DNA of 64,000 bases from Phlebiopsis flavidoalba (lineage: Eukaryota; Basidiomycota; Agaricomycetes; Polyporales; Phanerochaetaceae): contig JAOCPU010000005.1 of NCBI GenBank assembly GCA_035772785.1, forward strand, positions 682,001 to 746,000. The letters are read 5' to 3'. A program made the position numbers and the translations under genes. Positions 8,684 to 21,168 of this stretch are shown in pieces (the first letter of the stretch is position 1; the number at the start of each line of letters is the position of its first letter). The notes under the pieces are model-generated. The model ran no database searches. It worked only from the letters and a program-made list of their open reading frames with translations, and was not told the origin of the DNA.

Positions 8684-11407
8684 CCATCGCGGTCGAATAC
8701 AAGTGTTTCGGGGACTGCTCCAGCACCCTGGGTAAGCGCCGTTTCTTGAGGAGTAGATGACTCGACGTTGTCACATCCGCGCCTGCGGACGTGGATAACT
8801 CAGAGTTACTTGCTAGTGGGAGAGAAGAGCTTCTTTCTTATCCTCCTCATCGTTATCGCTATCTGTAGAGTCCTCGTTGCTGTCGACGTCATCTTCGCTG
8901 TCATCATCGTCGCTGTCGTCGCTGTCCCTGGTGGCGGTCGGCAGCGCAAAGAGCTTCTTTCAGGGTAGCAAACGGTGGGACGTAATCTTCGCGATTCCAG
9001 CGACACATATAAGTATTTCTGGCGCTCTCTACTCAGTAGCCATAAAACACGGAGTGCCCTGTATCCGATTCCGCATGAGTTAAATCCTCACGCGCGCATG
9101 CGTGCAGCGCTTACCGTACGAACTCCGTGGACCTTGACATCTTTCTCATGTCTAGCGTATTCAAGATCGGATAGTTTTCCTACACCGTTAACAACCAGAA
9201 TGTTGCCTGTGCTAACATCACCATGGACCCAGCCGGAGCTGTGAAGAATTTGCAAGGCTGAATAAACTCGTCAGAAAGGTGCGTCCAAGAGCATCGAAAT
9301 GTGGATTGACCTTTCACTGCGTCGGCAAGTGCTTTCAGTGCATCCGAAAGTGTAACCATCTCGACAATCGTTCGACCGAGCTCTTCGAATACGATTCGAT
9401 GGTGCACCTTGGGCTCGTATTGAAGAACCTTCTCGACGATGTCTGCCGGTCTCTTCTGCGCACCCTTCGCGCCTTTCTCAGCAGCCTTCCTCTTCGATCT
9501 CTTAGACTTCTTAAACTTTTTGGAATTCTTAGACTCAGGCTTCTCAGGGTTCTGACCCTCCTCCGGCTCCTTCTTCCCGTCGATAACTCTCTGATTTCTC
9601 CTTAGGACTTTCAGTGGCTTCTCACCACCCTCAGTTCTGGAACGTCCGCGTAGGATGAGTTCGTGTGTATGGTCCTTCACAGGATTCTTGCCAATATAGA
9701 CGTCGTCAGACCTTCTGACGTGCATGAAGTGTGTGTTCGAAACCATCGGGGAGGCCATGTGCCTCGGCAGCCTTGCGAACGTTCTCCAGAATCTTGGCTT
9801 CGCGGTCTCGGGACGCATCCACCCAACAATCTTTCAGCACGAGCTAGGGCTTTGAGCCCCCGGCGTCAGAACCGTCCGCGTTCAGCTCTCGCACTTCCCA
9901 TACGCGAGTCCCACGACCCACGGAGAGCCTCTGCTCCAATGTCCGAAATAAGACGAACCGTCCTGTACATAACACCGGCGCCAGTTCATCTTGTACTGAG
10001 CTGGTCCCGTGGCACACGCTTGTGGAAGACGTTCCATCGTTGTGTCCCAGCCCGAGCTGTGCTTCATCCGCGTTACATCAGCCGGAGGAGGGAACTCCGT
10101 CATATAATCGTATCTCTGGTTGGCTGATAAGGAATATATGAACCATATGAAAATAGCGAGTGCTCACCTCGCTGAAGTCAAAGGGCATGGATACGAGGAC
10201 GTCGGATCGGCTGGCAATCCAGATCCGCATCAAACGCGTCCTCAATGGTGAACGCGAACACAAATCGCCTGCGAGGATCTTTGTGCATCATATGAGTCAT
10301 TGAACACAGCACTTGCGTCCAGTTCTGTGTGTTAAGTTGGTAAGATTACAAAAGGAGGATCAGAATAGCATAGGAGGCCCACTTGTATTCGATCTTCCAG
10401 CTTCTTCTCAAACTCGCCCAGAACGCCAATGCTGAACCAATAGGGCTTGCCGTCCGCGTCAGCGTGAGCAATTCGGGTACTGGTGTTGAGTTGAGCAGGT
10501 GCGTAGCAATCCGGTCTAGTTTTATCACGCGGATTGGGAATTGGGTTAGGGTTACACTTGAAGATTCACTGTGGGACTGCGTTCGGGCTGCTTGTTGGCC
10601 TTCATCACCGCATCAAGCGACTGACAAACAGCGTCAGCAATTCCTTGAATGTCAGCAAACACGCGATCCTCCTTGTTGATGTACGTGGACGGATTGCCTT
10701 CCTTGTAGCACTCCCAGCGAGATGGCGACGATTTGGAAGGCGAGACCAAGACCTTATTCTCCTTGAGATCCCGGATAACTTCGTCTAGTACATTTCGTTG
10801 GACCCCCGTGGGCGAGGGTGGGAGTGTAAACGGAAGGGGTGGTAGAATACCGTCCTTCCCTACAAAAAACTGGGCAGGGACCTGGGGGACAGCCCTTGCC
10901 AAGTTCGATGAAAGTATCATCCTGTTTGGTGTCGATGTCTATCTTTTCTGGACAGCTGGCTGCAGCTCGAGAGACCTTTATTGTCACAGGCAAATCGCCG
11001 TTGGGAGGGCGATGAGAGAAAGAATCGCATGGTGAGGTATGATGGGGATTTGGCGCACCCATAGTTTCATGTGTATGCACTGCTCCCTGCTGGAGTTGTA
11101 ATAGAAAAGTGTAAAGACTCAAAGCGTAGAAAAAGCGAGACGGGTGGCCAACAGGGATGAAAGAGGGAGAGCGCAAGTTGAACTTGCCTGCCTAACGCGG
11201 CTCTTCAAAGGAGCGTGATTACGATGCGATCTGTGATCTGATCTCGGACGCTCGCCCGACTAAACCAATACTGCAATTCTGAGTCGTGTCCTTGCTGAAA
11301 TGGACGTGCAGCCCAAGAACTTGTATGTGAATTCAACTCAGTAGTACATGAAGATAATGACGTGTATAGATATTGTACAGAAATGGAGAACGACAAAGTG
11401 TCGCGAT

Positions 11408-14391
11408 TTACCAGAAAATGTTGTCAGAATGATTTCGTTTTCGATGACTCCTAATCAGCGCCTCAGCTTTGAGGCTTGCGACCGAGTTAAACGAGAGGGC
11501 CCGGCAGTAGGCCCAGCGACAGCGCTGTCGTAGACCTTGCGCCCGTTTTCGTTGCACAGGCTCGCCCTCAGCAGCTTCGGAGGATCGTTTCGTCAGTGAG
11601 AGCGAAGGCAGCTGCTCGGGTCCACTTGCGATCGCCTCTCTTCCTCTCCCTTTACCTGGCCTCTTCTTCATCATCACCCTGCTCGTCTTCGACCTCGGAG
11701 AAAACATCAATCTTCATGTCAAGCAGAGTCGGATCCTCCCGTATCATCTTCACCTGACTGTCGCGAGCAACCGTATCATCCTGTCGTGCAGGTCTCCAGC
11801 TATCGTTTTGCGAACGGAGGTTGCATTCGCATTGTGTGGCGATCGTGGCATGCCGAGTGGTATTGATTCAGAAGCATGGCGCGGATTGGTTTCAGCTCGT
11901 TCGCCATCCAGCTTGCTACCGGTAGCAATGTAGCAGCGCTATCCGCGAAGGCGGTTCCGGGGTTGATTGCTTCGGAGCGAGTGCCCTTGTCCTTGAACAT
12001 GTCAAACGCGGCCCTTCTGTGGTTTTCGAGGAAAATGGCCCATTTCTCGTCCGGCATCCTCTCGCGCTCCCCCTGAACAAACTTGGAGCAGACCAAGATC
12101 CAGACGTTGACCCACCAGGTGGATTCTAGATCGTGCAACGGATTGTGTCTAAACTCGCTGGGATCGCAGGGCAGCGGCGAATCGGGGTCATCCAACTCGT
12201 CCGACTCGTCCGACTCAGGTTCGTCATCCACAGCCTCAGAGGGAGCGTAACTTGATGGCGGCGCTGAGTTTGTCGCATCTTCGTCCACTTGATCCTGGGG
12301 ACGAGACAAGAGCTTGTAGATATCCCTGATGTTCCCCGTGTTGCCACCGGTAGACAAGTATTCAGCAGGTATGTGCTTGAATTTCTGAGCCTCCACCTCT
12401 GTGGCCATGAAGTAAGGAGTACCCTGAGGTAAGTTAACATTTAGATGTGTTCTGATGGTCACGCTGAGATGTTACACACCGTACGAACTCCGTGGGGCTC
12501 GTCTTGATGTCCTTCGCGCGCTTGGCATACTCGAGATCGGACAGCTTTCCAACCCGTCCACCACTAGAATGTTACCAGTGCTGATATCACGATGCACCCA
12601 TCCGCATTTGTGGAGGATTTTAAGGGCTACAAGACACGTCAGAATTTGTTTTACGAGAAATGATCATGTACCCACCTCTGGTCGCGTCGGATAGTGCATT
12701 AAGTGCGCCTGAGAGACTATCAACCTCGGCAATCGTGCAACCAAGTTCCTCGAAGACAATTCGATGGTGTATCTTGGGCTCGTATTGGGGGCCCTTCTCA
12801 ACAGGGTCTCTGGTGCCTTCCGCGCGCCCATGGGGGCGTCCCGCGCGGTAGGCTTTGCCTTCTTGTTGATAACTTTTGCGAGTGGCCTTCGATGGCTTGC
12901 GAGGGTAAGATCTTGTGCTAACCTTCAAGGGGTGCTTGTTCTGTAAATCGAGGGAGCGCCCCCTTGAGGTGTAGTTTGTGTGTGTGTGGTCGAGGGTTTG
13001 TTTCTCTCCTATGTGGACGTCTCCTGATCTTCGAACTTGCATGAAGTGCCGGTCGAAGCCTTCGAGAAGGCCCTTGGCCGTGGCGGCGGCGCGAATCGCC
13101 TGAAGAATATCAGCTCTGAGAATAAAGATATAATCGCGCTTCCGAGTGTGATCCACCCACACGTCCTTCAAGACAAGAGGTTTCTCGTACTCGTTGCCGT
13201 CTGTTTGGATCTCACGTACTTCCCAAACGCGGGTACCGCGGCCGCGGATCGCTTCGGCACCAATCTCGGAAAGAATGCGTACTGTCTTATACATCGTACC
13301 CGCGCAGTTGATCCTGTACTGGAACGGCTCGGAAGGATTTTCGACAGGAAGGCCGTTGCATGGTCGTGTCCCAGCCGAGTTGCTCTTCGTTGGCGTACAT
13401 CACACGCAGAAGGAACTCCACCATGTGATTGTATTGCTGAGCGTATATCTTGTATGAGCACGACGAAGTTAAAGTGTCCGAACCACTCACTAGATTGAAG
13501 TCGAATGGAAGGGATACTAGGACGTCCGATCGACTCGCGAACCAAATCCTCATGCTTGTATCTTCTATTGTGAATGCGAAGACGAAGCGCCTACGAGGAT
13601 CCTCTTGAAAGACGTAGTTCATGGACCACAGGATTTGTGTCCAGTTCTGACAACGCAACACACGCGTCAACAAACAAACTGGGTATTTTTGGAAGACTAT
13701 ACTCACCTGAATAGCATCACTAGATTTCCTTCTTAAATTCCCCAGGGACTCCAATGCTGACCCAGTATGGTTTACCGTCTTTGCCGCTCACTCGCTGAAG
13801 GAATGTTGGAATCCCCTGTGTCGCTGAAGACGCCATAACAGTCCGGCCTCGTTTTGTTATTGCGGGAGACGTCGATGGAGCCATGTCAGGGTTACATTTA
13901 ATGTTCAGAGTGGGAACCCTCTCCAAACCAGAAGAATCGCGAATAGCTTCAACGATGTTGTCGAGTTTTGCGAAGACAATGTTCTCCGTGTCGGTATCCA
14001 CAGATTGGGTCCATGAGAAACCATTCCCAGCGCCGTGTTTTGCGAGCCTTTAGGGAGAATTAGAGCTTTCTTTGCCTTCAAATCTTGGAGGGAACACTGT
14101 CGAGATATCCGGGTTTGTCGGATGGAAGGGGCGGTAAAATACCTTCGCTCTCGCCGGTGAAGAAATCCACAGGGAGCTGGGGAACAGACTGGCCTTCAGG
14201 TCGAGGAGCGTGTTCTTGCGCCTTTGGTTGATGTCGACAACATCCATGAGTCGGGTGACTGCCGTACGAGAGGCCTTTTTAGCCACAGGCGAATTAGAGT
14301 TAGACGGACGAGTAGAGGGGGGAGCATCGTGCACGAGCGTACTAGATAAGCGGGAGCCATGATGAGGATCGTTGGGGGTTTGGCACACTCA
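11408..14391 (-). CDS. FunK1 fungal protein kinase 2
   Basis: Tandem paralogue of the disrupted FunK1-1, same strand. The start near 14391 gives MSVPNP. The N-terminal part includes NIVFAKLDNIVEAIRDSSGL (about 13970) and WSMNYVFQEDPRRRFVFAF (about 13620), then DVLVSLPFDF. The kinase core shows YEPKIHHRIVFEELG near 12770, the loop HRDISTGNIL at 12565-12594 with an intact HRD, and GTPYFMATEVEAQKFK near 12400. An acidic linker (DDEPESDESDELDDPDSP) precedes FRHNPLHDLES at about 12120 and the C-terminal lobe VWILVCSKF. The basic tail ends near 11408. A base seems to be missing after the HRD loop (DGLESC for DGVGKLS), so the frame is broken on paper. FunK1 substrates are largely unknown. No mobile element is seen inside this copy. 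Confidence 0.85.
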
Positions 14392-15220
14392 TGGCCTTGT
14401 ATTTATGAGCTTCCCTATCGGAGACCTGTAATTGCAACGTGGTAGAGAGTAGAAACGTGGACGAGAACGATGCGGGTGGCCGAGGATGGAAAGAGGGAGA
14501 GCGTAAGTTAAACCTGCCTTCCTAATGTCGGTTTGAAGAGTGTGATTGCGATGCGATCTGTGATTTGATCTCAGACGCGCTCCTGACCACGCATCAATTC
14601 GATACCATTTCGGGTCACCCTCTCGCTGAAATGAACGACTATCCCGCCACGAGGACGACGAAATTAACACCGACAATGCAGAAGGCCTACGTCGGAACCT
14701 GAAAACCAGATTCTATTGTTCTTCATACCAGCTGGGCCTGCCTTCGATCACCAAGAACCGGCGTTCGTAGGTACTGTGCACGCCACGACCTCAACCTAAG
14801 TTGCGGTATTGGACTGGTACTGAGAAATCCTGGAGTGATCGGTCGAGAAAATGCTGTTGTCCGTACGCATGCCCTTGACACTCAAGATGTCTTGCTGAGC
14901 TGACTATGAACCAATGACCGCGTCCCGATACTCAGTTCATCGTCTATTGGATGATCGGCCGTTGTTCGTTCAATTTCCGAGTCCGAGCCTTACGAGCCCA
15001 GAATATTATGCTCGTGCCCTACCGTTGACTTGTGTCTTTTTACTCGCCTATACATTACATATATATATATAGACCTGGATTCGATGAGTGTGAGTCAATA
15101 TTGAATCTTATGAGTTCAATTTCGCAGTAAGGCGGTACTACTCAAGCTCGCGATTACACGCACTGCCGCTTTACGTTCACCGACAAGGCGCTGCAACACA
15201 GATCACAGGTGTATTCGACT
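14392..15220. other. Intergenic, no gene seen
   Basis: Upstream region of FunK1-2 on one side and 3' flank of FMO-2 on the other. A short TA run sits at about 15059-15071. Nothing else recognised. Confidence 0.4.
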
Positions 15221-16712
15221 CTACTCGCCAAATCGCTTTTGATGAAACATTTCGTCTTTCAGCATGGCTCTGACCATCTGATTGCGCTTCAAGCATGCCT
15301 CAACACCTTCGACGGTTCGTGTATTCCCTATAGCCCGAGCCTGTTTAACGAGCTCAGCCGTCTTTGGTCCTCTGGTTGCCACAAGTTCCGTGTAGACCGC
15401 ATCCAGTATAGACGTAGTCGGGCTAGAGCGGTGTCGCGCTGGGGTTATGCTTCTCCAAAAGCTGTATCAGACAGTCAATGTCTTGGAAAGCTTGATTCGC
15501 ACCCTGTCCGATGTGCTAGGATACAGTTCAGCCAAAATCTGAAGTTCGTTTGATGATAATGACTTACAGGGGTCGTGGGATGGGCCGCCATCGCCAACCA
15601 AAACGACCCTACCCTTGTGCCATGTGCTCAGCTCTGGTCGATCATATAATCCGAACTGTACACAGAACGTGTTAGCTCGACGCGTGATTTTGAACACATG
15701 TTTTACCTTCGCGATCGCAGTACTATTTCGAATTACCTCGCCGACGCTGAAATCCCAATCTTTACATGGTGTAGTCCTCTTGAACTCTTCAGCTACTGCT
15801 TCGTCGTCGACGGCTCTCCACGATTCTCTTGATTCAGGCTCGCGATGAGGGAGACTAAGTAAAAAATTCAGTCGCTGAATATCGGTACTCGAACCATCCT
15901 GACTTACGCCCAAATGACGGTAGCCTCATCGACTGGGGGTAGAATGATCACACGCTGGCACCGATTACCGCAAACGTCTAATGCGGTTGACGTGCCGCGC
16001 AGTTCCTCCGGTGCTGGGCTAATTCCTCCCCACTAAAATTATTTGATGAGACATATGACATTTCTGTGACAGTTCAGACTTACTGCGGCGCACAGGCCGG
16101 TATATGTCGCAGGTTCGTCCCCGAAGAGGTATCTCCGTGTATTGCTGTGCAATCCATCGCATCCGACAACGAAGCTAAAAGTCTCACGTACGCCATTAGC
16201 GAACAACACATTAACGTTCGCGTCACCCTCTTCAAGCGACTCGAGCTTATGACCCCACTTGAACAGGACCCCAGCCACTCCTTGCGCACATCCACGAGTC
16301 GTTTTTGGAGAAGAGGGGCCCTGCGCAAACCCATTGTACAGAACCCGTCGCGCTCTCTAACCCGCTTCTCGTAGTCGCTTGTACCGCAAGCAACCCTTTG
16401 TCTTCTTCAAGGGCAGAATAGAATCGCCATTCGTCTCGTGGCCCGCCAGCCACGCAGATGATCGAGAAAGACCTGGGATCTTGGCGAGCACGCGGTGACC
16501 GCCGCGCTGCACACTGTACAGAACATCAGGCCAAACAGACAACCATAGTCCGTATGGACGCGACCCACCCGATACCAAGCCCCCCATCCGATGGACCATC
16601 GCTGCGCTCATACACAACAGGTTCATATCCTTTCGATTTGAGGAAGGTAGCGAGCACAGGACCCGCCATAAACCGGCACCTATGTAACGGCTCGACTCTA
16701 GTAGGTTTCCAT
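15221..16712 (-). CDS. FAD-dependent aromatic monooxygenase FMO-2
   Basis: Second member of the class A flavin monooxygenase family. The start at 16712 gives MET, followed by a damaged Rossmann motif (GAG then AGPVLATFLKSKGYEP). The middle has KLESLEEGDANV, VVGCDGLHSNTRR and LFGDEPATYTGL. Then REPESRESWRAVDDEA, LYDRPELSTWHKGRVVLVGD with the GD motif (one extra G shifts the frame there), GANQAFQDIDCLIQLLEKHNP, and a C-terminus RTVEGVEACLKRNQMVRA. The stop is at 15221-15223. It is clearly divergent from FMO-1 and FMO-4, so it is an older paralogue. Several one-base shifts and an in-frame stop (near 15438) break the reading. Confidence 0.8.
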
Positions 16713-18237
16713 GGCTAGTAATGAGTATTTGCGGTCGTCGATGCAGTAATTTGGAGGAGACGACCGTGAAGAGGAGAAGGTAATGCTGGCCTTGTGTCCC
16801 ATGGTGCGATTTTATATCCTGGAGGTCCGTCATTGATAAGCTTTCGCCATGATCTTGCCACGAATACTTCACGAGTTACGTCACTGATTGCGGGCTGCAA
16901 GGAATTGAACTATGCTTTCCCGTGAATGACGGAGAAACGTACCTTTGGTAACGTGAATGGCGGAAGCTTGCTGGAACTGACTTTACAAAAATATCAAGGG
17001 TCCCATAAGCTGCGTCGGTGGCAGCGTACACGCCGCCCTGAGTCTTTGATCCATTGCATGAGCCTTGCACACTTGTCCTGCTCAAGCGCGCTTGTTTGCA
17101 AGGGCGATGACCTAGGTAGCTAGGAATGTGCACAATACTCTCAGAGCGAAACAGCGAGAGTTCTACTTGTGCACGGTACCTACTGTATACGCGCACGAAG
17201 CTTCACAACACTATATGCTAGAGGCCACTATTGTAGATGCAACACCATCAGCAATAGGGCGATTATGGGCGTTGATCACAGCCTTACCACCCTGAATGCC
17301 ATAAAGTCAGGAGCCAGCTTGGCAGAGCTCCGACTAGTGTCATCGAAATGTCGTGTTACGAGTTTGGTGTGAAACGGCAGCCTGAAACGCAGGGTTGTCT
17401 GTTTGCAGGGTTGGTCAACGGAATGGGTTGTATTTCTCTCAGAGCAATGACCAACAAGCGGATTGGTATCGCTCAAATGCTACTTTGTGCGCCTTGACCT
17501 AGATGCTAGAAAGGATGCTTCAAGCCGCGGAGTATGGAAAATGCATGGCTGTGGGAGAGTTTCATAACAAAAAATATGGGCAAGAAAAAATAAAAAATAT
17601 GTGCAGTCGTTTTGGTCCTCTCACCGTCCCTTTTGGCCTATCCTTTTCAGTCCAATTCGCACACAAAATACACGCTCTGATTTGGCGTAAGTGTGAACCT
17701 AGACTATACCGACTGTGTGGCGCGCGAGGCGATAGCGCATCGAGCAAAAATACGCTTCTGGATGCGCCGAAGCACGCTCGGTATAGAGTGCATACATACC
17801 GGGTACGTTGACCGAGACTAAGAGTCAAGAAGTAAGAGATATCAGGCCATGTGTAGACCAAATAACTTAGTCACATGGACGACACCCCATTTACGACAAG
17901 TTCTTCCTCATCCGAGCTCCCTATCCACTCAACTTACTTCTTCAGTACGACGACCCAACATAGCACTGTCCATGGCACACCCATCGTTCCTTCGCCCCTG
18001 GCTCTCGTTGTGTGATCCTAAAGATCATGTCATTTAGGAAGAAAGAGATGTGGAGGACCACTCACGCGCAGCCCATGGTGCTCTCATTGACTTACAACTG
18101 AGTGTATATACCATTCCCCATATATGCTCATCGTCATAGAATGACCTTTAAGCTGAGACGGTACTGGAGCAGAAGCCCCCACACTGGAAACACATCGCGT
18201 CAGCCAAGGCTCACGGAATGAGCTGCAGCTATGATGC
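16713..18237. other. No gene recognised
   Basis: Only short unsupported frames. No conserved motif or repeat was seen in either strand. Confidence 0.4.
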
Positions 18238-18460
18238 GACCTGGGTAAAGACCCGTGAAATTAGCAGGCTGCTCGCCGAAAGATAGCTCCGCGTAGTACT
18301 ACAGCGGGCCGTCGCAACTGACGACAAAGCTAGCACTCCCGGTTAACTCCCTTTGTGAAGGGCAGCTCTGCAGAACCCTCCGAACTGCTCCATTGACTCA
18401 AGTTTGCCCCGCTGCACACAGAGCCTGACTCCGCGTACGTACCTTGTGAGTGTGTACAAC
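18238..18460 (-). pseudogene. Relic of an FAD monooxygenase
   Basis: The minus strand retains an FMO centre: GKLESMEQF near 18405, SFVVSCDG near 18330 (compare SFVVGCDG in FMO-2) and SFGEQPANFTGLYP near 18270 (compare LFGDEPATYTGL). Neither the N-terminal GxGxxG nor the C-terminal GD motif was found around it. It is a fragment, not just a frameshifted gene. Confidence 0.65.
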
Positions 18461-18859
18461 GCATACTCCTCGCAAAAGGCGCCACAGATAACTAGACATC
18501 TACATCGGCCACGATGAGAGGAGGGCTCTTTCTCGGAACTGATAAGCCATACCACATTTTCCCCAGAGAAGAACAGAAATGAACGCCATATCGTATTCAG
18601 TCATTTCCCGAACGGTCTGCCGCCAGGCTGTTACGCGACACATGAACCAAAGACGAAATAGTGTCCGAATAGTTCACCTAAACCATGTACTAGCTATGGG
18701 TATAAACGGGCGAGAGAGGGCACCTGAAACGTGTTCAATACATTCCAGAAGTTTTGAAAAGAGGATCGGACGTGTAGTCTGGCATTTCGAGGAGTCGTTA
18801 GAGTCGCAGAAATGTGAATGATATATACTACCCTCGCAGACAGCGATAGCATAGATAAG

Positions 18860-19772
18860 CGACCAAAACTGGTTGTATGCACCATCCTTGACAGCCTGCC
18901 AAGACGGACGCGACGTAATTTCCTTCCACCAGCTACGCTGAAAACGTCAGAGCTTTGATGATGACTATGACATGGGGTGCGGCGTACCGAGCAAGGTTTG
19001 GCCTTCGGGCGTCATTTTCAAGCCAATTGTACCCGATTGTAGCAAGTCGAGCACCGAAGGGTAAATGAAAAAGATCAGCCAGGGTAATCCTCCTATGAAC
19101 AGACGTGAGTCAAACATCAGTATCTGGAGCATGTACGAAGGTTTCGAGCTCATGTCGCCGGCGAGATATTTCTGCCTTCGACAGGGATCACTTCGTATCC
19201 ATCACGCTTAGTACAGTCCAACGTGTTCTTCGCGGTTAGCGTTACGCTCAAAACAACGTTCTCCTTTATCCCCTCGGTTTGAAAGACGATGATACTATGC
19301 GCCCATAATGTCAGTGTACGAAGCACGGAAACACAATGATGACTTCACTCACGGTTCTGACGGTAGACTTCTCGAATATACAACCCTACAGCGAAAATCG
19401 TATCAAAATTGGTCATCTCAATGGGTGCTGTTATATGACGGGCCCTCTGCTCGAATTTCGCTGTTGCATGCTCTGCCACCGTCCTTCGCGTCTGGAATGA
19501 GCTTTGTGCCTTGGTCTTTGTACTTCGACGCGATGTAGCGACAAATTGACCCGACTCTCATATAGAGGATATGAAACCGTCGTCGTCAGAATCGGTAGGG
19601 AGCCTGCCCCAAAAGGTTTGTTTCTCGCAGGAATGCAGGCGACTTAGGGTCGCCCTTGCCGTAATCGACCTTGATAAGTTCGTACGGAACATTCTTCTCC
19701 TATCAGCACCCACCGCGACGCGGATTTGTGCACGTAGATAAAGGATTGCCGACGAGTTTCCCACAAGACCAT
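18860..19772 (-). CDS. Glutathione S-transferase GST-2, damaged N-terminus
   Basis: Cytosolic glutathione transferase of the basidiomycete phi-like group. The start at 19772 reads MVL, then four extra bases, then [11 protein letters not shown] as in GST-1. The thioredoxin-fold part continues VPYELIKVDYGKGDPKSPAF and DDDGF. The helical domain is clean: TLADLFHLPFGARLATIGY, then an intron, then WWKEITSRPSWQAVKDGA near 18900. No stop follows the usual end, so the C-terminus may be extended or the stop lost; the end given is approximate. Tandem paralogue of GST-1. Role by family: conjugation of glutathione to electrophiles. Confidence 0.75.
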
Positions 19773-21168
19773 TGCACATTGCGACGATGCTCGATGAGTG
19801 CGTATGATCCGCTGGACTGATAGGAGGAATGCATAAGTAAGGACGCTCATGGTCGTCCCACTGGCGTGCAGACGCAATGCAGTCGGTGCTGAACGAGAGC
19901 GCATGAGGTTTATACATGGTCGTCTGGATGGCGTTTCACAGTAAAAAAGGGTATTGCATCGAGAACGTTCGTCAAGCGGTGGACAATACACGCTAGCCTT
20001 TGCTAAGCGTAGCACAAAAGTGTCTTCTGTCCCCCAAAGATTGGGTCTATGAGTGCAGTGGGTGCAGACGATGACCAAGGTTCGCGTCAGCAACATTGAC
20101 CAAAAATCCCACATATCTAGGCGACGAGTTCGTTCTGCGCGTAAGTAAATGGTTGGGCAACCTGACAGTAAGCTGCGACAAGCTTGTACCAAACGGAAAG
20201 ACGACAAGCCGCGACCGACGGATGATTAGATCCTGCGAAACCAGTGTCTTAGGCCCTTAAGAGGCCAGAGTGACATCTCTGGTGCTCGGCGAATTTCGCT
20301 TTAGGCTGCTGACACCTGAGTAGGGCTGCAAGAGGATCGCAGGCCGACGCTGTATACGCCACTATAGACGCGGAGGAAAGAAGACGAACGTACCCTATCT
20401 GATGCTGTCGTCGCAGTTAGTAGTTGCGACTCTGTTGTGGGGTGCGTCCGTAGGCAGTACGAGACTGGCTCAGTCCGTCAATTGAAAATCACTTTGGGAC
20501 GGGTATAATGCTGGTTACGTTGTGCAGACGTGCGTGGCCAAGAAGATATCCTAGGTTCGAAGGGAGGTCGACACAAACTATTTGCCCTTGTTAGGGCGGG
20601 CTTGACACCAAGACGGAAGAGGATTCCGCAGCAACACGAATATCTGTGCGACGTGAATACTAAGCCCACCCGTCTGGCACAGCTCCGCAGCGAGGCCTTA
20701 GGTTCGCGACTAAAGACCACAAGGAGCACAGTGTGTATTCAGCGATCTCACCCGCGGACGAGGTCCGGAGCGACGCGTCACACAACTCCCACCTCCGAGT
20801 TGGAGTTACTCATGCCACGCTCGTGTCAGAAGAATGCGCACCATGCAACAGACACCGCACTACCGCAAGCCACGGTCACATATGCATGAGTATTTCGCAT
20901 TCACCAGCACATCTCGCAGCTTGACATGTCTCAGCCCGGTCATGCAACGTCCCCCCGCACTAGTCTCCTTCAGCCCCCCTCACGATCCTAAGTAGTCGAT
21001 GAGTGACATCGATGTGTAGTAAATTTGATGACAGGACTCTTTTCGTCGTCTTCTTAAATCTCTTACCGAGCCATGATCTGTAACAGAAGAACATGCAAGC
21101 TGAGGCGGTTCTTTTGGAAGGCTTTTTCGACCGAAGAGTCGTCCGCAGCGTTCTTAAACGGCCCACGT
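19773..21168. other. Spacer between GST copies
   Basis: No recognisable gene. Short overlapping frames on both strands have no family motifs. Confidence 0.4.

Larger units (their letters stand above)
6457..11062 (-). pseudogene. FunK1 fungal protein kinase 1, split by a retroelement
   Basis: Fungal-type protein kinase (FunK1, Pfam PF17667), a family greatly expanded in mushroom-forming fungi. The likely start is 11062 (MGAPNPHHTSP). Downstream on minus come an N-terminal region around 10900-10550, VLQYEPKVHHRIVFEELGRT (about 9425-9366), the catalytic loop at 9202-9225, KLSDLEYARH just after it, GTPCFMATE near 9055, an Asp/Ser-rich linker at about 8930-8830, then HDLES at about 7085. The tail ends at 6457 after SSRVTRSQTKK. 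The catalytic loop reads HGDVSTGN where the neighbour FunK1-2 reads HRDISTGN, so the HRD arginine is glycine. A Copia-type element sits in the coding region between DGF and RHNP (7108-8678, target duplication TGAAA). Removing it restores the FunK1 order, so the gene was intact before insertion. Small indels also occur. Confidence 0.85.

Noticed and set aside
8112..8774. Minus-strand frame running from flank through LTR into gag
   Set aside because: It crosses the LTR boundary and the leader hairpins, so it is not a natural protein.
8820..8935. CAT/CGT-rich run that looks like a microsatellite
   Set aside because: It codes the Asp/Ser-rich acidic linker of FunK1-1, matched by an acidic linker in FunK1-2.
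10542..10556. Telomere-like TTAGGG in GGGTTAGGGTTAC
   Set aside because: A single short match inside FunK1-1, not a tandem array.
15059..15071. TA repeat
   Set aside because: Too short and common in intergenic fungal DNA to call a feature.
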